Source of the DNA: Carposina sasakii
Taxonomy: Eukaryota > Arthropoda > Insecta > Lepidoptera > Carposinidae
Direction of reading: 5' to 3'
Length of the DNA stretch: 64,000 nucleotides
NCBI GenBank assembly: GCA_014607495.2
Contig: CP053152.1
Location: 8,556,001-8,620,000, forward strand
Part shown: in pieces, positions 1-11,644 of the stretch
Layout of the letters: every line of letters starts with the position of its first letter
Numbering within the stretch: position 1 is the first letter of the stretch
The notes under the pieces: generated by a model
The model's input: the letters and a program-made list of their open reading frames with translations, nothing else
Told to the model about the DNA's origin: nothing
Database searches by the model: none
Position numbers and translations under genes: made by a program

Positions 1-466
1 AATTCATCTAATATACATAGGTCACTTGTTTTATTACGGTATATTTCACATTCGCGCCTCCTTCTTGGACATTTCCTTAAATTTTATTGCACACGTAAAA
101 AATAATTACATGCACATAAATAATATAATAGACATAAAGATAGACACACCGTCTACAAAATCGTCATCATCTTATTTGTTGTCTACCATCCTACCAGCGT
201 ACTGTGGAGAAAAGCCTTTGCGAAGCATGTCTGGCAGGTTGCGTCAATATGTGTTCAAATGCGTTTTCAATGCTTTGCAAAGTATTCAAAGTGTGGAAAT
301 CTTTGAAGCTATGTCTGGCGCCGGTATCATAATAGTACATAACGAAAAAAAATTCTTTTGATTTTGTCGTTTTTGGTGATTTTCTCTACGTTCCAGCTAT
401 AATTCAGACCATTGCTGTATGATTATAATTTCTTTTTCTGTACTTCAGCATAAACTAAGAATAAGC

Positions 467-1812
467 GGCCAAGTGCGAGTTGGAGTATCTCATGTATGGT
501 TCCGTAGGGTAGATAATATACCTATTACTCAAAAACAGCGTCTAACCAAATTAATATTATCGATTTTTAGCAACAAAAATAACGTGATACCTATTTCATA
601 CAGTTTGTACCTACATTATACATTAACGCCCATACAATAGTCTTGCCCATTATGCCCTAAAGAGGTTAGGCAGAATTGTGCAAATTACACACCCACTTTT
701 CACCGCCGCTTTTCAGCCCATGGGCAGGTGGGGTTGACTTTGGGTCCTAAGGTATTAGTCGAACCCACTTACACCCCATAGTTTGCCTGAATAACAAAGT
801 TATATTTTCGGTTTGGTAAATCTATCTGAAGGCACTAGGTACTAGAAGGATGGCAACTATATCTGGATCTTCATGGATACATACGAGTATCTTGTGTGTT
901 TCAGTTAGTAATTGGGCAAGGAGATGATACACGCGTAGTATGACCAATCACTATACTAGATTAAGAATTATAACCTGTACCTACTGCCTCAAATTCACAA
1001 TGTAATCCGTAATAACAAAGACGTTCTGCCAAACACGTGATGCCATGACGAGATTTAAACGGATTTATCTCTTTCGCCTTTAAAAAATATACACCGTTGC
1101 CATTTAATCAACAAACCCACTGTCAATTCAATTCAATTTTGTTTAATGGCCACCATTGTGTCGGGCACAATAAACCCACTGTCAAGAACTGACTTAACTG
1201 ACAGCTGCTTTCAGTTTTCTTCTTGAGCACCAGTGTTTGGCATTCCGTCAAGCGTGAAACCCTTATAAATCTCCTTTTTCTAAACGAAGTCATCACCACG
1301 GGCCTTCATATCTTTAAATCTACAAAACTAATAATCGCACATCGATTAAATCGTTCGAACCACTACTATAACATAAACATTTTTTAGATTATTGACTCGC
1401 TTAGTTCAGTAGTTAGAGTGGGGGGGGGGGACATTTTACCACTTTAGAAGTGTCTAGCTTTTAAACAGTTACTTAACTTTGAGAAAAAATGGTTTAAGGA
1501 ACTTTCATTTCATTTTCAAAGACCTGTCTATAGACACCTCACACGAATAGGTATGATGAAATAACTACCTATGTATGTTTATTTCAGTTCCATGTATGAG
1601 ATGCCCTCTAACATACCTATATTTTATTTCTATATATGAATTGCAAAGCGGACACAGAATATATCTACCTACCAAGTTTCAACAATGTAGTCCTTAGTTT
1701 CGGAATAAAGTGGCTGTAACATTCGGACGGATGGATATACAGACGCGGACGCGACGAATCTGTAGATAAGAGTTCCGTTTTTCCATTTGGCTACGTACGG
1801 AACCCTAAAATA
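467..1812 (+). repeat. Two pieces of a GGTTCCGTA/TACGGAACCCTAAAA repeat
   Basis: Bases 467-513 carry 'gccaagtgcgagttgga' followed by 'ggttccgtaggg'. Bases about 1390-1812 carry 'ttcagtagtt', a G run, 'gtttcggaataa', 'ggctgtaa', 'cggacggatgg' and end in 'tacggaaccctaaaa'. The same landmarks in the same order make up the fuller copy at 9216-9805, so this looks like one element split by other repeats or two partial copies. The family has no coding capacity that I can see. Confidence 0.6.
640..782 (+). repeat. Dispersed repeat, also at 56040-56350
   Basis: The stretch from 'attatgccctaaagagg' through 'ggcagaattgtgcaaa', 'cacccacttttcac', 'gggcaggtggggttgac' to 'cgaacccacttacacc' is matched block by block at 56045-56345. 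The second copy has extra sequence in the middle. The style is that of tRNA- or LINE-derived lepidopteran repeats with a B-box-like 'gtcgaaccca'. Class not certain. Confidence 0.6.
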
Positions 1813-2445
1813 CTTTGTTTGACTGACAGGTGACTGGATTCGGCGGGAAAAGCTGGAAGGGAGTGGGTGTAATTTTCTTGTGAAAATCAAAATTTATTTG
1901 TAAATGGCTTGCATGTGTCCGTAAAGTGATGTTTTCTGGTAGATAAGTTATATTTGGTTTACTTGTGATGTGAATCTAGTGCGTGTGCACGGTTTTGTAT
2001 GCGGGTAAGCTAAGTAAAACTTTAGTCATAATACGATCTCTTCATGGGCTCATGTAAGTTGTTTTCGACGTTTCCATTCATCATCATCTTTATCATCCAT
2101 CATAAATTCTGAAATCATTTACTAAAGACAATGGCTGTATGGGCTTAGTTCCCCTTGCCTTTCCTTCGGAATAAACTAAACAAAAAAAAAGACAGGTGAC
2201 TGACAGTGACATTCACCCTATTTGGAAAATATTATTTTTTGTGAGGGTTTTGTCTTTCATCATGATTTCGTTTCGATTGATATTTGTTTTCTTTTCTCCT
2301 TAAAACAGCTTAAATAATCATATAAAAAAGAATCACGAAATATTGATAAATACCTAGGTTCCTACATGTGCCATAGGAAAACGTTTGAATATTGTAGGTA
2401 CCTTGGCACCTACTATTCTTCGATTTCTATGGTTGATATGCAACA

Positions 2446-5400
2446 ATGGTAAGCACAGATTTGTTTATATAGGTTACAGATGCAAGGCTCCTTAAGAAAT
2501 TATATTGGTATATCAAGTAGAATACAAGCAGCACTTAGTAAATAATAATTTTAACTATTCTACACATTCTTGCTAAAAGAATATATTTAAAGCAATTTTT
2601 ACCTTTATTACTGTTTTATAATAAAAATAAATATGAAGGATATTTATTTTATATTTATAATTACAGTAATAAAGTTAAAAATTTGCTTTAAATATATTCA
2701 AAGTGTAAATAGGTACCTATTCATAGTTTTAAAATTACAGAACAGTAAAATTTTAAATACCATAGCAAATGCTATTGATAATAAGGAAGAAATAAAGAAA
2801 AGGGTTGAATCTGGAAAGACAACACTGCAGGAACTACTTATGTGCGTTCAAAACTGCCAAAATCGGTTTGGTGGAAAATCAGAATTGGCAACTGAAGACG
2901 ATATACGGTAAATGTTTATTTAAGAAAACAGTACCTACTGTCAGCAAGTTCAATATACATAGTTTAAAATTATATTAATTGGGTCGATTCCGTTTGACAT
3001 ATAACTGTCTGTGCCCCAACTAAATGTTATCTCTTTGTGCTTCATAATAATCATGAATTCATAGTATCATAGAATAATGTCTCATGATATTTGTAATACA
3101 TCTCCATAACATTCATCTTATTCTATGAACCTTTTGGGTTCAGATTTTTCTTTGGTTGTTTGTAGGGTTGCCCCCGTACTATATTATATAGTATTGTGCT
3201 ATTTTTCAGTCCATTGTACTATATGTTATAGAAAAATAATAAAGTACGAATGATACTATATTTTTATAGGTAATGTAATAAGGTAAGGTATTTTTCGCGC
3301 TTTTTTAATTAACTGTGACTAGGCGCACCCACCAAGTAGCATTACGAATTTCAGAACGAAACACATTCACATTGTTTGTTGCTCACACTTCACGGCAAGT
3401 AAACATAAAATAAACTTTTTGGCAGTATCTATTGGGCCTCGTTTCTTTAGCCTTTCCCGAAAGGGATAAATTGCACATGGAAAAATAAATAATTACTTAA
3501 AATAAATGTGTACTATTTTTCTTCTTGAATTTCCCAATAGCACTATATTTTTTACAATGTTTTGAAAAAAAGTACTATTTTACCATCAAAAAAAGGTGGC
3601 AACCCTAGTTGTTTGTCACAACTATGGCTAATTGTTATTGAGCTATATTATATGACTATTGTAATCTCAGCAAAATGCCATAAAAAAGCCTTTTTTTAGG
3701 ATTGTCAATTTATGTGACAAATGGGAAAAGGTATTGAGCCATGGAATCAAAACAAACTTGTCAAATACAACCCTACAAGATTTAGTAACAGCTGGCTTAA
3801 ACTTAACCTTCAACATTGTTAATATTGGTTAGTATTATTGGAATATAATCAAATTTTAACATTCTGTGATATTTTTGTACATTGTTAATTGATCTCTAAA
3901 ACTTTGGTACCAGGGAATTCATTATGGAGTTATACCTGTCTTCATCTAACTAAACATGAAAAGGAAAGGTTCAAGATTCTTTCAAATATCAACACCCCTC
4001 TTGGATACTTCAGAGCATTTCTTAGAGCTAGTCTGAATGAGAGATCTTTAGAAAGGTAATGTAATAATTATGTTTTCTACAGTTTATATTTTGTTATCTG
4101 AATTTATGCTCTGTTGGTTCTGGTCTAATAAAATTGGTTATTATAACTGATGCACATAATGGCCATGCAGTAATTCTAGCAATTTTTTGTACATTTTTAA
4201 CCACATCTGACTTTTCTAGGCAAATATTTATGGTATGGTATGGTAGAACGGGCTTGTTTCCGCAACTCGACGACTGTGCGCCTATTTTGCGTAAGGGTGG
4301 TGTGCTCTCTACTCGAGCCAGCCTATCTCCTCCAGAAATCCTAGCAGCCTTTTCAGGTTGCCCAGAGTCGCTAAGCAAGCCTGGAGAGCTGAGATATTTT
4401 GCCCAGGCAAATATCCAATTTGCTACATACTTGGATGTTTGTGCATGCTGATCTCAGAAATGGCTGGACCGATTTCGATGCAGTTTTCAGGAATATATTG
4501 TGACAGGTCCCACTTAACATATAGGCTATTTTTTATCCTGGATAATTTCGACATTTTGTTTTTTCTGCAGTCCACGCGGACGGAGTCGCGGGCGTCCACT
4601 AGTTATTTATTATATTTATAAATTTTTCTTCAGGTACCTCCATAACTGGATTTCACATGGCCTTCTAATGGAGTATTATGATGAAGGTGCTATATTGAGA
4701 AATAGTGAGACTGCACATCTCATTCCAAATATGGCAGCAGGTTGGCTAACTATCAAATAATAAATTGATTTTGTGTTACAATGAACTTGATATTGTTAAA
4801 ATATTACAGATTATAATGTTGTTTTGTAGGCAATGGGCTGACCACCTCTCACTACTAACCGAACTATACCCTCAAAATTGGTCAGAAGTGGCACCATGTG
4901 GTTCTATCGGCCCTTGGTGCTCTGCCTACCCCATAAGGGATAAAGGCGTGAATATATGTATCTATAATGTTGTGTATGTTTACAGGCTTATCATCAGTTT
5001 TATTTGCACTATCAATTGACAGACAAGAATTGAATGAGTCACAACAGCACACCCAAAATTACAAAACTGAACCTGTAATTCCCCTACCTACACCAATTAA
5101 GTTGACCTCTAATGTTAAAAGAAAACCACTGAGGCAGGTTATATCTTTTGATAAGACAGAAGAAGCAAAATCGACTGTAGATAAACGGTCACTAGAGCCT
5201 ATGCAGTTGGTGGATGAGTCAGTATGGAGTGCGCCAGCTACATGCCTTAACTCCCCAGATCCTAAAGTAACACCGCATGCATCGAGTGAACCGACTAGTT
5301 CAGAATACAAAAGCGGTTTAAGGCACTTTTTTCCTGACAGTGTGAAAGGTATTGATAGTCCATCACAGATTCTGTCAAAATTGTCAGAATGTGCAAAAGA

Positions 5401-8400
5401 AATATTTTCATCTTCCAATAGCATTGATTTGAATAATCACATTAAAGATGATATATCAGATTTAAGTATAAGTAATTTAAAAATATCAGAGAGTGACAGT
5501 GAAGAAGTAGCAGGCAGTATAGATGGAAGCACTTCCTGCTTAGAGCTTTGTTTTACTGAAGATGAGAGTATAAATGAGGAAAAATCTAGTCTAGGGACAG
5601 TTCTAGAGAGCCAGGATAAAAGCTATTTAAATTTACAATTAAAATACACACAAATGGAATTAACCAGTAAGGAAAAAGTTAAAAAACTAGAAAAAAAGAT
5701 TACTGATTTAACACAGTAAGTTCTATTTTACTGATTGAAACTTTCTTTAGATTTTGGGTTAACTGAAGTTTGAAGCAGAATCGTTTCGAATGTGAAAGTG
5801 AGACGGAGCTATATACAGTGTAGAGCGATATCTCGCTTCACTAAAGAAACGACTCTGTTTTAAGAACTCATGGTAATTCCCTACTCATGAGAAAACAGTT
5901 AATGAATATTTCACACAAGTTGGTCTTGCTTGGCTAAGGACTGACTGAACCACATACGATGATTGATCAAACGATGTCGCCACTTTCATAGACTTTGGCG
6001 AAGATTTATTTTCAATTTTAGTTCACTTACAAGACATTTTTGCAAAACTACAGATATTGTTTTTATTTTTAGGGAAAATGAAGGGTTAAAAGAGCAGTTA
6101 CGAAATTATATGTCCGCTGTTGAAATGAGCAAAGCCCTTAAAAGTAGTAATGGCGATAGTGAAGAATTAGCGCAATATGAGAAAAAACTTGTACAGGTTC
6201 GTACGGTTAAGATAAATAAGCCTATTCTTAATTTTTTGTCGCCATTTAGTTGTTGAATGCGATCCGGTATTTGTTACGTGCTGTGCTTTAAAAATTGCAG
6301 ACCGTAAAAAATATAGAAAGAAAAATATTAAAAAATGACAATCTACAAATAAGTTGTGTATGCTTTCATGAATAAATGATTTGTTTTTTATTTTGCAGGT
6401 GGCGGAAATGCACGCAGAGTTGATGGAATTCAACCAACATCTGCAGCGCAGGCTGCAAGAACTGGAGAACACGTCAATTGAAATGCTGGACTTCCCCGAA
6501 TCTAATGTCAAAGTTTATATACCTAGCGCTTTCTTGGTTGGCAAGAAAACTCATTCTTACCACGTTTATCAGGTAAGGGAAATAAATACTAAGCTACAAT
6601 TATCTTTTCATAGCTTTTTCTACCACTGTGAATTACGGTGTGTTCTCATTGGCTAATGGAAGACTCACGTTAGTACGTTGGCGAATCAGTGAGTGCGACG
6701 TTTACACATGCCAAATGAGGTTATGTATTTTTTATACATACTCGTACATCCTCACGCCTATGTCTCTATTAAGTATTTGAAAACTGATATTTATAATGTA
6801 AATACACTAATCAGTTACGGTAACGGTCCACTATACATGACGCATTTATGGGCAATGCTGTCGATGGATCACAATAAATGTAGATTATATTATATTATTT
6901 CCAGATATTTCTCAAACTTGGGCCAGAAGAGTGGAACGTCTACCATCGTTATGCCAAATTCTACGAGCTTCATACCCAACTTAAAAAATGTCATCCAGAT
7001 ATAGCAAGTTTTAAGTTTCCGCCAAAGAAAACGCTTCGAAATCGAGTAAGATTTAATACAAATAAATACACATAATATTGTTTTGAAGCTTACACAGTGT
7101 GTTTCAAAATGATATCATTTGGTAATTTTGACGCGCGTTATACAGGATGTAACAGAAAGGGTATGTTCAGCGAAAAGCTATGTAAATAGCCCACTATAGA
7201 GATCCTAGTTCCAAAATATGAAACTCGAAATCACATTTTTATTTTTCAAGATTGTTTGGACATTCCTGAGTTGTTTCGGAATTCTTCATACTATCTGGAA
7301 AAATAAAAATGTGAATTTGAGTCTGAAATTTTGGAAATAGGTTATCTATAGTGGGCTATATACATACTCGTAGCTTTTCGCTTAACATACCCCTTTTGTT
7401 ACATACTGTATATAGTCGCGGACATGACGACGCCCCATTTATTTTATTCAACAAAGTGAGATACGTAAGTATGATGTTGCTGGCAAGTCTAAGCAAGTAA
7501 TTCCGTGGCATGTTATAGAATGACAAGGTGGTGGAGCAGCGTCGCGTGGCGTTGCAAGGCTACCTACGACACGTGTTACTTCTTCTGCCGGAGTTAAGGG
7601 ACTGCACCACTCGGGCGCAGCTGATCACGCTTCTGCCCTTCTTTGGGTATGTGTTTTGTCCATGGAGAAGAAATAAAAGAGGAGTAGCGGCTAAGTATGT
7701 TTTCATACAAAAATAGTATGCCGCGGAGCGGGGGTGAAGTATGGGAGGAGGGGAGCATCCTAACACTGTAGCCTTGCCCATTTACATAGAAACTACCTTG
7801 AAGTGACTAGTCAAACTACGTGCTCATTATCAATATGGTTCAAGATTGTTTTACTAGTGCAATTACTGATCACTAGATGGCAATATTATACTACGTTTTA
7901 GAAAAAAGAACCCTGATAAAAGCGCTAGTGTCTTTGTAATTTTAATGCGGTTACATTTCGGAGCACAAGCGTGTGGTTACAGCTACTGCGTTACACTGGC
8001 GCTGAAGCTCCGCCCCTACCATGACATCATGGCCTCACTTCACAGGCACACCTCCTCTTTTATACCTTCTTCATGGTTTTGTAAAACCAAATAAACTGGT
8101 ATATTTTTTCCAAAGTCTGTGCTTAGCTCAACTTTACTTGTGTGTGTTTAGTGTTTACGAAACCGTAGGCCGATTACGTAACTTGCATAAGTAGAGCGGT
8201 ACCACGCCCCGCTTACATACCTACTCACAATATTCGTCGTACGCATTGCTAATTGCTCTGCTTCTGCGAGATACGTAATTGGTTTTATGTTAGGTTCTAT
8301 TCTTATCTTATCTTATCTTAAGCATAAATATTTTATTAAGACAGAGTAGGTATGCATGAAATCAATCAGACCTAAGTCCACAGATTTATATCCTTAGTTA

Positions 8401-8523
8401 GTATACTTATACAGTATTTTGATTCTTGTTTCCAGAACCTCTTCAAGTACCAGAGAGAATGGGTTGAACACGTTAAACACGCAGCATACTAGCGAATCAG
8501 TAACGACTTATGACGGAATTTGA
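2446..8523 (+). CDS. Sorting nexin 29-like protein (RUN + coiled coil + PX)
   Basis: Eleven coding exons join in one frame to 643 codons plus stop: 2446-2448, 2741-2907, 3700-3827, 3914-4055, 4634-4740, 4986-5715, 6073-6196, 6399-6572, 6905-7045, 7519-7646 and 8436-8523. All junctions are GT/AG. Residues about 1-195 read as a RUN domain (motifs ESGKTTLQELL, GIKTNLSN, PLGYFRAFLR, NWISHGLL). Residues about 200-400 are Ser/Glu-rich and probably disordered. A coiled coil follows at about 400-500 (KKLEKKITDL, LQRRLQELEN), then a PX domain at about 499-615 with the RYxxF-type phosphoinositide-binding core (HRYAKFYELH). This order is that of SNX29/RUNDC2 proteins, which act on endosomal membranes. 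The start is inferred: an exon ending ATG|gtaagc fits the phase of the next exon, which has no good ATG of its own. The C-terminal exon adds a short polar tail. A Khc gene lies downstream on the opposite strand. The family call is firm; the exact start is less so. Confidence 0.85.
2579..2699. repeat. 121-bp near-perfect hairpin in SNX29 intron 1
   Basis: Two arms of nearly 60 bp are inverted copies. The left begins 'gaatatatttaaagca' and the right ends 'tgctttaaatatattc', with 'tttattactgt' and 'acagtaataaa' matching inside. There is almost no loop. It ends 41 bp before the acceptor of coding exon 2. It may be a tiny foldback MITE or a local inverted duplication. Confidence 0.8.
3164..3609. 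mobile_element. Probable MITE with AGGGTTGCC ends
   Basis: The segment starts 'tagggttgccccc' and ends 'ggtggcaaccctag', so the ends are inverted repeats of about 13 bp. The interior is AT-rich, with repeated 'gtactat' and 'ctatttttc' words and no coding frame. It sits in SNX29 intron 2. I could not define a target duplication with confidence. Confidence 0.6.
4232..4400. repeat. Dispersed repeat, core shared with 19951-20008
   Basis: About 50 bases ('acgggcttgtttccgcaact' through 'cctattttgcgtaag') are essentially identical to bases 19956-20008, and both copies follow a 'tatggtat' run. The copy here continues for about 100 more bases ('ggttgcccagagtcgc'). It overlaps short open frames on both strands that are not genes. 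Class unknown. Confidence 0.65.
4445..4604 (-). mobile_element. RTE-like retrotransposon 3' fragment (copy A)
   Basis: Read on the minus strand it begins 'ctagtggacgcccgcgac' and contains 'ccacttaacat' reversed, 'atattcctgaaaactgcat' and 'aatcggtcca'. Further copies are at 17843-18043 (plus) and at 39775-40020 and 57326-57634 (both minus). Family naming as RTE-like is from memory of common lepidopteran repeats and is tentative; the four-copy match is seen directly. This copy lacks the 'tatacatataataaaa' end. Confidence 0.65.
4815..4965 (-). repeat. Dispersed repeat with 'gcctttatcccttac' core
   Basis: On the minus strand it reads 'cacgcctttatcccttatgg' then 'ggtaggcagagcaccaaggg'. The same words occur on the plus strand at 42206-42255 inside an integrin intron. 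This is a common lepidopteran interspersed word. It lies in SNX29 intron 5, just before the 3' splice site of the long exon. Confidence 0.6.
7139..7412. mobile_element. Foldback MITE with TATACAGG ends
   Basis: Terminal inverted repeats of roughly 110 bp: the left begins 'tatacaggatgtaacag' and the right ends 'tgttacatactgtata'. Shared inner words include 'agcgaaaagct', 'tagcccactatag' and 'cacatttttatttttc' in inverted order. No coding capacity. It lies within SNX29 intron 9. The ends resemble those of the elements at 11157-12311 and 48186-48512. Confidence 0.8.
7660..8076. mobile_element. MITE copy 1, CCATGGAGAAG ends, 6-bp target duplication
   Basis: Terminal inverted repeats of about 25 bp (left 'ccatggagaagaaataaaag', right 'cttttataccttcttcatgg' before inversion). 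The flanks are TTTTGT on the left and TTTTGT on the right, a perfect 6-bp duplication. Related copies are at 53941-54374 and 61206-62160. It inserted 14 bp after the splice donor of SNX29 exon 10. Confidence 0.8.
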
Positions 8524-9191
8524 CTTTCTTCCGCGACTACCAAAGGTTTAATCTCGTGGAATATATGTGAAACAGCTTAGCCAATATGCGACACTGTATA
8601 ACATAATTCAGTCCACGAGTACATAGATAGCGTGGCATGTGTGCGTTGGGCTAGCTAGAGCGTCCTTGGTACACTCGCGCAAATACAAAGCTTAGCTTAG
8701 CCTCGCGCACAAGTTTTATTATGCAAATCGCGTACACATACGATTTAGGGCCGATTTTTACAAACGTCAGATAGCCTAACAGTTATTTCAGCTTGTACGA
8801 AAATGTCTTGAAACGGCAAAAAATATATCTATGGTTAACAGTTGTTTTGATATAAGTAGGTACATGAAATCACGATAGAGCGTTGCCTCGATTTTCGTCA
8901 CGACGATGACGCTGTATCGTATATTATTATCATCCTATGTGTGTGAATGATATACTCGACATTTTATTCATCAATTTTATTACAACCTTCTACTTACCTA
9001 TAATATGGCGTACAACCGGCCGAACAAGGATTTTATGTATGCACGCACTTGTAAGATTAGTAGTTCTGTTATCCAGATACGAGTATAGCCACAATATTAA
9101 TTTTCCATTAAAGAAAACAGATATCGAGTACGATTTTGATATAAATGCGCATTGACACTGGTGTAGATAGAGATAAGAATGTAAGTTTTAA

Positions 9192-9197
9192 AATAAA
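9192..9197 (+). terminator. Probable polyA signal of the SNX29-like gene
   Basis: AATAAA about 670 bases after the stop codon, just before the dispersed repeat that starts near 9216. A second AATAAA-like word ('aataataaaaag') follows within 25 bases. Inferred 3' UTR: 8524 to about 9215. Confidence 0.5.
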
Positions 9198-9215
9198 GAG
9201 TATTTTGAATAATAA

Positions 9216-9805
9216 AAAGCCGACAAGTGCGAGTTGAACTCGCGTGAAGAGGGTTCCGTACGATGTTACCTATCATGTTTTTTTAAATCTGACAAAAAGT
9301 TGGTACGCACAATATTGAGTGATTTACCATGTTATTTTAATATCATGGACTTCTTATAGGTTTTCCTATAATCTATAAGGAGAAAACTAATTTCTGTATT
9401 TTTTTCAAAATTTTAGGTTCAGTAGTTTCGGAGATAAGGGGGGGGGAATGGTCAATTTTCGTCTATTTTCTTGAATAACTTGGAAACTATTTATTTTAAA
9501 ATTACAAAAAAATACATTTAAGATCTTCTCAACAAGACCTTTCATTTGATATGCCACACAATGCAGTTTTCAGATTTTTTTTAAATTTTCCCCTTCCCCC
9601 CCAAAAATGACCCCCCATATACAGATTTCATCTGCTCACATCACACCTCTGTGTTTGGGTCACAGGAATTGATATGTGTACCAAATTTCAACTTAATCGG
9701 TCTAATAGATTCGGAAATAATTGGCTGTAAACGACGGACGGACAGACACACGAGTGATCCTATAAGGGTTCCGTTTTTGTATTCAGACGTACGGAACCCT
9801 AAAAA
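9216..9805 (+). repeat. Fullest copy of the GGTTCCGTA repeat family
   Basis: It begins 'gccgacaagtgcgagttg' and 'gggttccgtacgat', contains 'gttcagtagtttcggagat', a G run, 'taatagattcggaaataatt', 'ggacggacagacacacg', and ends 'tacggaaccctaaaa'. The ends carry the inverted words 'ggttccgta' and 'tacggaacc', which suggests a non-autonomous DNA element. Compare 467-1812. Confidence 0.7.
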
Positions 9806-10525
9806 CAGACATCGGTGATAGATAATAAAAATATAAAAAAATTATACATACAGACGAATTGAGAACCACCTCCTTTTTTTGAAGTCGGTTAAAAATACAT
9901 AGTATATACAATATTAAAAATAGACCAAAATAAAAATAGTTTTACCAAAATGTAGATTTGGTCAGAAATAACAAATAAAATATAATAAGCTTTAAAATTT
10001 AAAATAAGTTAGAAATTAATGTATTTTTTAGCTAAATGACAATATTTTTATAAGTTGTTGTTTATTACAGTAATTTTTCAAGTGTAAGTTAAATATTGTA
10101 AGGATTAGTACATATACATATATTTTTTTTTATGTTGGCAGTGATGAAATCTAATTAATCTATAAAATTGTCTATATTTTTATTTAGAAAAGTGAAGTTA
10201 GCAGAAGTGTAAAGAAATTGCAGCTTAGTTAGTGGACGCTATCACTTCAAAATATGTACAATTAAAAAGATTATTTTTTCTGTGTAAATAAAGAATACTA
10301 AGGTGTAAGTACGGAAAAAAACGAGGATGCTATTAATTAGTTACCCTTTTGTTTCCACATTAAATCTGTGATAAGTTATAATTAATTTTTGTTTTGTACT
10401 ACATACACACTAAACTGAGAAATAAATGATGTAGGTACCTAATAAAAAATAAACATCTCTGAATGCTACATAAACCCTTCAGATAGACCATAATGAGACT
10501 AGTCACAAGTAATTTTTATGTAATT
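9806..10525. other. AT-rich intergenic DNA, nothing recognised
   Basis: Very AT-rich with no open frame of interest and no clear inverted repeats. It lies between the SNX29 3' end and the repeat cluster before the Khc 3' end. Confidence 0.5.
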
Positions 10526-10590
10526 TTCCCACCCGGGTGAGGAAAATTTTCCATTTCTTTATTAATAATTTTATAATTTTTATGTATTAT
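10526..10590 (+). mobile_element. 3' fragment of tRNA-derived SINE family 1
   Basis: 'cccacccgggtga' followed by 'ttccatttctttattaata' matches the tail of the SINE copies at 30745-30860 and 31064-31180. The tRNA-like A-box half is missing. Confidence 0.65.
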
Positions 10591-10655
10591 AGTACCTTTC
10601 TGTTGAAATTAAGTACCTAATGATTTCAACAGAAATGTTTGATACTTATATATTA

Positions 10656-10818
10656 GCTAGCGACCCGCCCCGGCATTGCACGGGTGCAGTGCGGGTACTA
10701 TACATATAAACCTTTGTGAACCTCTCTATTAAAAATCCGTTCCCTAGTTTGAAAGATCTAAGCATACATAGGGACGGACAGACAGCGGCAAGCGACTTTG
10801 TTTATAATATGTAGTGAT
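10656..10818 (+). mobile_element. RTE-like retrotransposon 3' end
   Basis: 'ctagcgacccgccccggc' is followed by 'gcacgggtgcagtgcggg', 'actatacatataaacctt' and 'ggacagacagcggcaagcg', ending 'tttgtttataatatgtagt'. This is the common form of a lepidopteran RTE-like tail. A (tacg/catac) microsatellite follows at 10822-10860. Confidence 0.6.
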
Positions 10819-11278
10819 GCATGTACGTAAGTACGTACATACATACATACATACGTATACACATGGCTGTGCTCCCAAAAATGGGGTACTCAGAGTAAGA
10901 TCACCCCTAAGAGAGAACACCTCTCAGTTCCTCAGTCGATTCTTACGATATGCACGGAAGATGTAGGTATTCTTTCTAATGAAACCCCGCATCAAAATAG
11001 AAATGTAGGTAATTATACAAAACGTAAATAATTACTCATTTCCTATGACATCCATTTCGTTTAGTTGCATTATGCCAAATGTACAAGGGGCGCAAAATGT
11101 CTAATTATCACGATGTCCAATTAGAATAATATCTTTGAAGATCTCTTTTTTTTTGGTATACAGGGTGTGACAGCCATGTAAATATTGATATCATGACTTC
11201 ATAACATGATTACGAGATGGAAAACACTGAAATTTTTCGCTGGAAAATTCATACATACATATAATTACGCATTTATGA

Positions 11279-11530
11279 CGGCCGATTGGTGTAGTAGCAA
11301 GTGATCCTGCCTGCGGCGCCATAGGTCCTGGGATCGAATCCCGGTAGGTACATACATTGATATGATGAATATCGATGTTTGTTTCCGAGTCATGTCATGG
11401 ATGTTTCTATACTTATCTATGTATTTATATACCGTTGCTTAGTACCCACGACACAAGACCTTAGGGATCTTAATGTGGGACTAGGTTAATGTGTTGTGTA
11501 GTGTGTGAATATTTATTTATTATTATTTAT
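11279..11530 (+). mobile_element. tRNA-derived SINE family 2, copy a
   Basis: It has a tRNA-like head ('gccgattggtgtagtag' as A box, 'gggatcgaatcccgg' as B box) followed by 'ttgatatgatgaatat', 'catggatgtttctatactta', 'ataccgttgcttagtaccc' and an AT-rich tail. A second copy is at 17597-17835 in the same orientation, and a short piece of the body is at 60955-61015. Confidence 0.8.
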
Positions 11531-11644
11531 TTATCCCTTATTTAATTAATTTAATTAAGCATTACACAATGTCTTTAAATTTTAACCAAGATGATTAAAA
11601 AAACATTAACGGTCAAAAAAATTCAAATAACTGATCAACCCTAA

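Larger units (their letters stand above)
1..2445. other. Repeat-rich upstream region, no gene recognised
   Basis: AT-rich DNA upstream of the SNX29-like gene. The short open frames here lack splice borders, recognisable domains and coding-like composition. It holds fragments of at least two dispersed repeat families, listed separately, and a run of about 11 G at 1421-1431. The 5' UTR of the SNX29-like gene should lie in the last few hundred bases, but no promoter motif stands out. Confidence 0.6.

Noticed and set aside
1669..1890. Minus-strand open frame
   Set aside because: It covers the end of a dispersed repeat family (also at 9216-9805) with no coding relatives seen.
5059..5424. Minus-strand open frame of 121 codons
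   Set aside because: It is the antisense shadow of the long SNX29 exon 4986-5715.
8436..8491. Alternative reading of the last SNX29 exon as NLFKYQREWVEHVKHAAY
   Set aside because: The summed exon phases require the other frame, which runs to the TGA at 8521-8523.
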